Positions 62,851-64,000 of a DNA stretch of 64,000 bases are shown here, piece by piece. The notes beneath the pieces were generated by a model. It worked only from the letters and a program-made list of their open reading frames with translations. It ran no database searches and had not been told where the DNA came from. The first letter of the stretch is position 1. Each line of letters begins with the position of its first letter. Both the position numbers and the translations under genes were made by a program. The stretch lies in NCBI RefSeq assembly GCF_000761545.1, contig NZ_JPMY01000041.1:62001-126000 (forward strand), given 5' to 3'. This DNA is from Pseudomonas sp. ML96 (GTDB lineage Bacteria; Pseudomonadota; Gammaproteobacteria; Pseudomonadales; Pseudomonadaceae).

Positions 62851-62861
62851 AATTTATTGGA

Positions 62862-63128
62862 ATGATAAGAGACCGGCTTATAAGCCTTTTCAACAAGGAA
62901 CGAACCAGCGCTTGGTTCGAGAAAGAGACGGGCATCGATAGGTATCGCTGGGGAAATATCCGCAGCGGCAAAGCGCGTTTATCTGACGCAGAGATTGATG
63001 CGGTCGTTGGCGTATTCCCGCGCTATGCCCTTTGGCTGGCTAGTGGCCAAATTGCGCCAGAATGCGGTCAGACAAGCCCCGAGTACGACGAGGCCCATTC
63101 AAACTTGCCCAATCAAAGCGCGGGATAG
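62862..63128 (+). CDS. phage repressor C-like HTH protein
   Basis: This is an 88-residue small regulator. An N-terminal helix-turn-helix (LISLFNKERTSAWFEKETGIDRYRWGNIRSGKARLSD) is followed by AEIDAVVGVFPRYALWLASG and a polar tail. It resembles the C repressors of Pf-like phages. It is divergent from the excisionase-like gene with the operators between. It has essentially no ribosome site (GGA directly before ATG), so it may be leaderless or weakly translated. Confidence 0.78.
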   Translation: MIRDRLISLFNKERTSAWFEKETGIDRYRWGNIRSGKARLSDAEIDAVVGVFPRYALWLASGQIAPECGQTSPEYDEAHSNLPNQSAG

Positions 63129-63180
63129 CCATTACTCAGGAAGTAGCTAGGCGCTGGCACGCCCGGAAGGAATGACAAGG

Positions 63181-63861
63181 ATGAAAGCAGACTGGGACGA
63201 CGCACCAGACCACCTACGCCGGAAGGGTCCCGGCATCAGTCCGATCGTTATCGCCTACATAGGCGCTACTGCCATTGCAGCTGCCTTCTTTATCGGGTTG
63301 GCATACTGGCCTCACTCAACACCAGTACCCACAGAGCCCGAACCATATAAGCCGAAATATGACTTCAGCGAGTCTGCGGAGCCCACTGGTCCGACAGCTG
63401 AAGAGCTGTTCTGGAAAGACCAAGAGCAGCGTAAGCAGCAAAACCAGCCCAGACAGACCGTTTTCAATGACAACAACTACACGCCAAGAGGCGCCGACAA
63501 TGTCGTCAGCACGGAAGGGATAAGGCAGTCTGCTGCATACCAGAGCCCAATTCGGCAGGAGAACAAAACGGTAAATCGCACTGTTGAGCACGAGAGCGAG
63601 TGGCTAAGGGAGTGGAGTGGCGAGGGGCTGTTCCTGGCCGAATGGATTGCGGTGAACAACTCAATAGATGGCCGATCGGTATGCGCCAACCACAGGCGCG
63701 GATCAATCGAGTATCGAGAGTGCCGGAAGGCAGCCAAGCAGCACTTCCATGACCAATGCAAAGCTTGGCGTGCGCGATACGACAGCGACAGAGAGGACGG
63801 GAGCTACAGAATGCAGCAGCGGTTTTGCTCTGCGGCAAGAAGCTTCAGCCCCATGGGTTAG
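63181..63861 (+). CDS. membrane-anchored protein of unknown function (prophage cargo)
   Basis: This is a 226-residue protein. Residues 1-20 are cytoplasmic; one helix (IVIAYIGATAIAAAFFIGLAYW) follows. A long periplasmic part is Pro/Gln/Glu-rich, then has a folded C-terminal domain with six or so Cys/His (SVCANHRR, YRECRKAAKQHFHDQC, RFCSAARS). Start at 63181 has GGAAGGA nine bases upstream, better than 63172. It lies at the right end, outside the core phage operon and beside the repressor, where Pf phages often carry accessory genes. Function is not known. Confidence 0.6.
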   Translation: MKADWDDAPDHLRRKGPGISPIVIAYIGATAIAAAFFIGLAYWPHSTPVPTEPEPYKPKYDFSESAEPTGPTAEELFWKDQEQRKQQNQPRQTVFNDNNYTPRGADNVVSTEGIRQSAAYQSPIRQENKTVNRTVEHESEWLREWSGEGLFLAEWIAVNNSIDGRSVCANHRRGSIEYRECRKAAKQHFHDQCKAWRARYDSDREDGSYRMQQRFCSAARSFSPMG

Positions 63862-63879
63862 TGTCGAAAATCTGTCGAA
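63862..63879 (+). repeat. right arm-type repeat pair TGTCGAA-N4-TGTCGAA
   Basis: The two TGTCGAA copies start 11 bases apart, exactly as at 55018-55035 and in the same orientation, and lie just after the stop of the cargo gene. The presence of the pattern at both ends, not in the middle, supports integrase binding. Confidence 0.65.
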
Positions 63880-64000
63880 AACACAGCTGAAAGTAGCCGC
63901 GCAAAGCCCGCCAATACATTGGTAAATGTCTGATTCCCCTGACTATTGCGTCAATATGCGGGATAATGCGCAGCGTCGCGGAAGGCTATAAACTTTCCGC
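63880..64000. other. phage right end / candidate attR region
   Basis: There is no gene in these 121 bases. CTATAAAC at 63986-63993 repeats the sequence at 54938. If recombination happened there, the permease frame would continue F-Y-K-L-S past the core. A promoter-like GGATAATG at 63961 could instead belong to the next host gene, so the border is not settled. Confidence 0.4.

Larger units (their letters stand above)
54938..63993. mobile_element. Pf-like inovirus prophage (approximate limits)
   Basis: The element spans about 9 kb of lower-G+C DNA with the complete filamentous-phage gene order: regulator, ssDNA-binding protein, coat, adsorption protein, pVI-like, Zot/pI, Rep, integrase. This order matches Pf1/Pf4. 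Limits are inferred. The left one must be at or before 54964, because the integrase stop lies there. An 8-bp CTATAAAC repeat occurs at 54938-54945 and 63986-63993 and is a weak core candidate. TGTCGAA pairs lie inside both ends. All morphogenesis genes read open, so it may be active. Confidence 0.85.

Overview
The window is a stretch of Pseudomonas chromosome, most like the P. aeruginosa/P. mendocina/P. alcaligenes side of the genus. The evidence is high G+C with strong third-position GC, and several gene orders I recognise from P. aeruginosa: class I fumarase / SadC-type cyclase / ferredoxin reductase / enoyl-CoA hydratase / pykA; finR-fpr; rimO ... kup ... acvB-mprF; dinB ... ldhA-gacS-pirRSA-cysM-rlmD-relA-mazG ... 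purN-purM-DUF2066-AI-2E permease. These blocks appear in a different relative order than in P. aeruginosa, so this is a related species. All names come from reading the proteins; no database search was run.

0-5 kb: the tail of a Gly/Ser/Thr repeat protein, an SDR dehydrogenase and an enoyl-CoA hydratase (acyl-CoA metabolism), a SirB1-family protein and a coiled-coil membrane protein. 5-8.3 kb: a leftward folM-folE-folX-DUF1244-hopJ cluster for tetrahydromonapterin synthesis. 8.5-15 kb: fumarase, an I-site-bearing diguanylate cyclase translationally coupled to a ferredoxin/reductase fusion, a second hydratase and pyruvate kinase. 15-22 kb: small envelope proteins, a PilZ protein, the divergent finR/fpr pair, two VOC proteins, trmO and rimO. 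22-30 kb: a LysR regulator divergent from a YcaC-like hydrolase, Kup, and the mprF-acvB pair that makes and hydrolyses aminoacyl-phosphatidylglycerol, beside an initiator tRNA.

30-44 kb: dinB, ldhA and gacS, then an iron island with pirRS, the TonB-dependent catechol siderophore receptor pirA, a GHSFGG esterase and a PepSY/DUF3649/DUF3325 reductase module. Together these would sense, import, hydrolyse and reduce ferric enterobactin-type chelates. 44-55 kb: cysM, rlmD, relA (synthetase-only), mazG, a Rof-like antiterminator, purN/purM, DUF2066 and an AI-2E permease.

55-64 kb: a complete Pf-like inovirus (filamentous phage) prophage with lower G+C. On the minus strand, in transcription order, it has an excisionase-like gene, two unknown genes, a 350-bp structured non-coding region, an ssDNA-binding protein, two small genes, the major coat protein, a terminator, a previously missable 26-aa cap-like protein, a pIII/TspB-like adsorption protein, a pVI-like protein, Zot/pI, Rep and integrase. 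A repressor gene with an operator array and an unknown membrane-anchored cargo gene point the other way. Identically spaced TGTCGAA-N4-TGTCGAA pairs lie at both ends and look like integrase arm sites. The permease ORF runs into the integrase gene, so the phage sits in or very near the permease 3' end and supplies its last codons.
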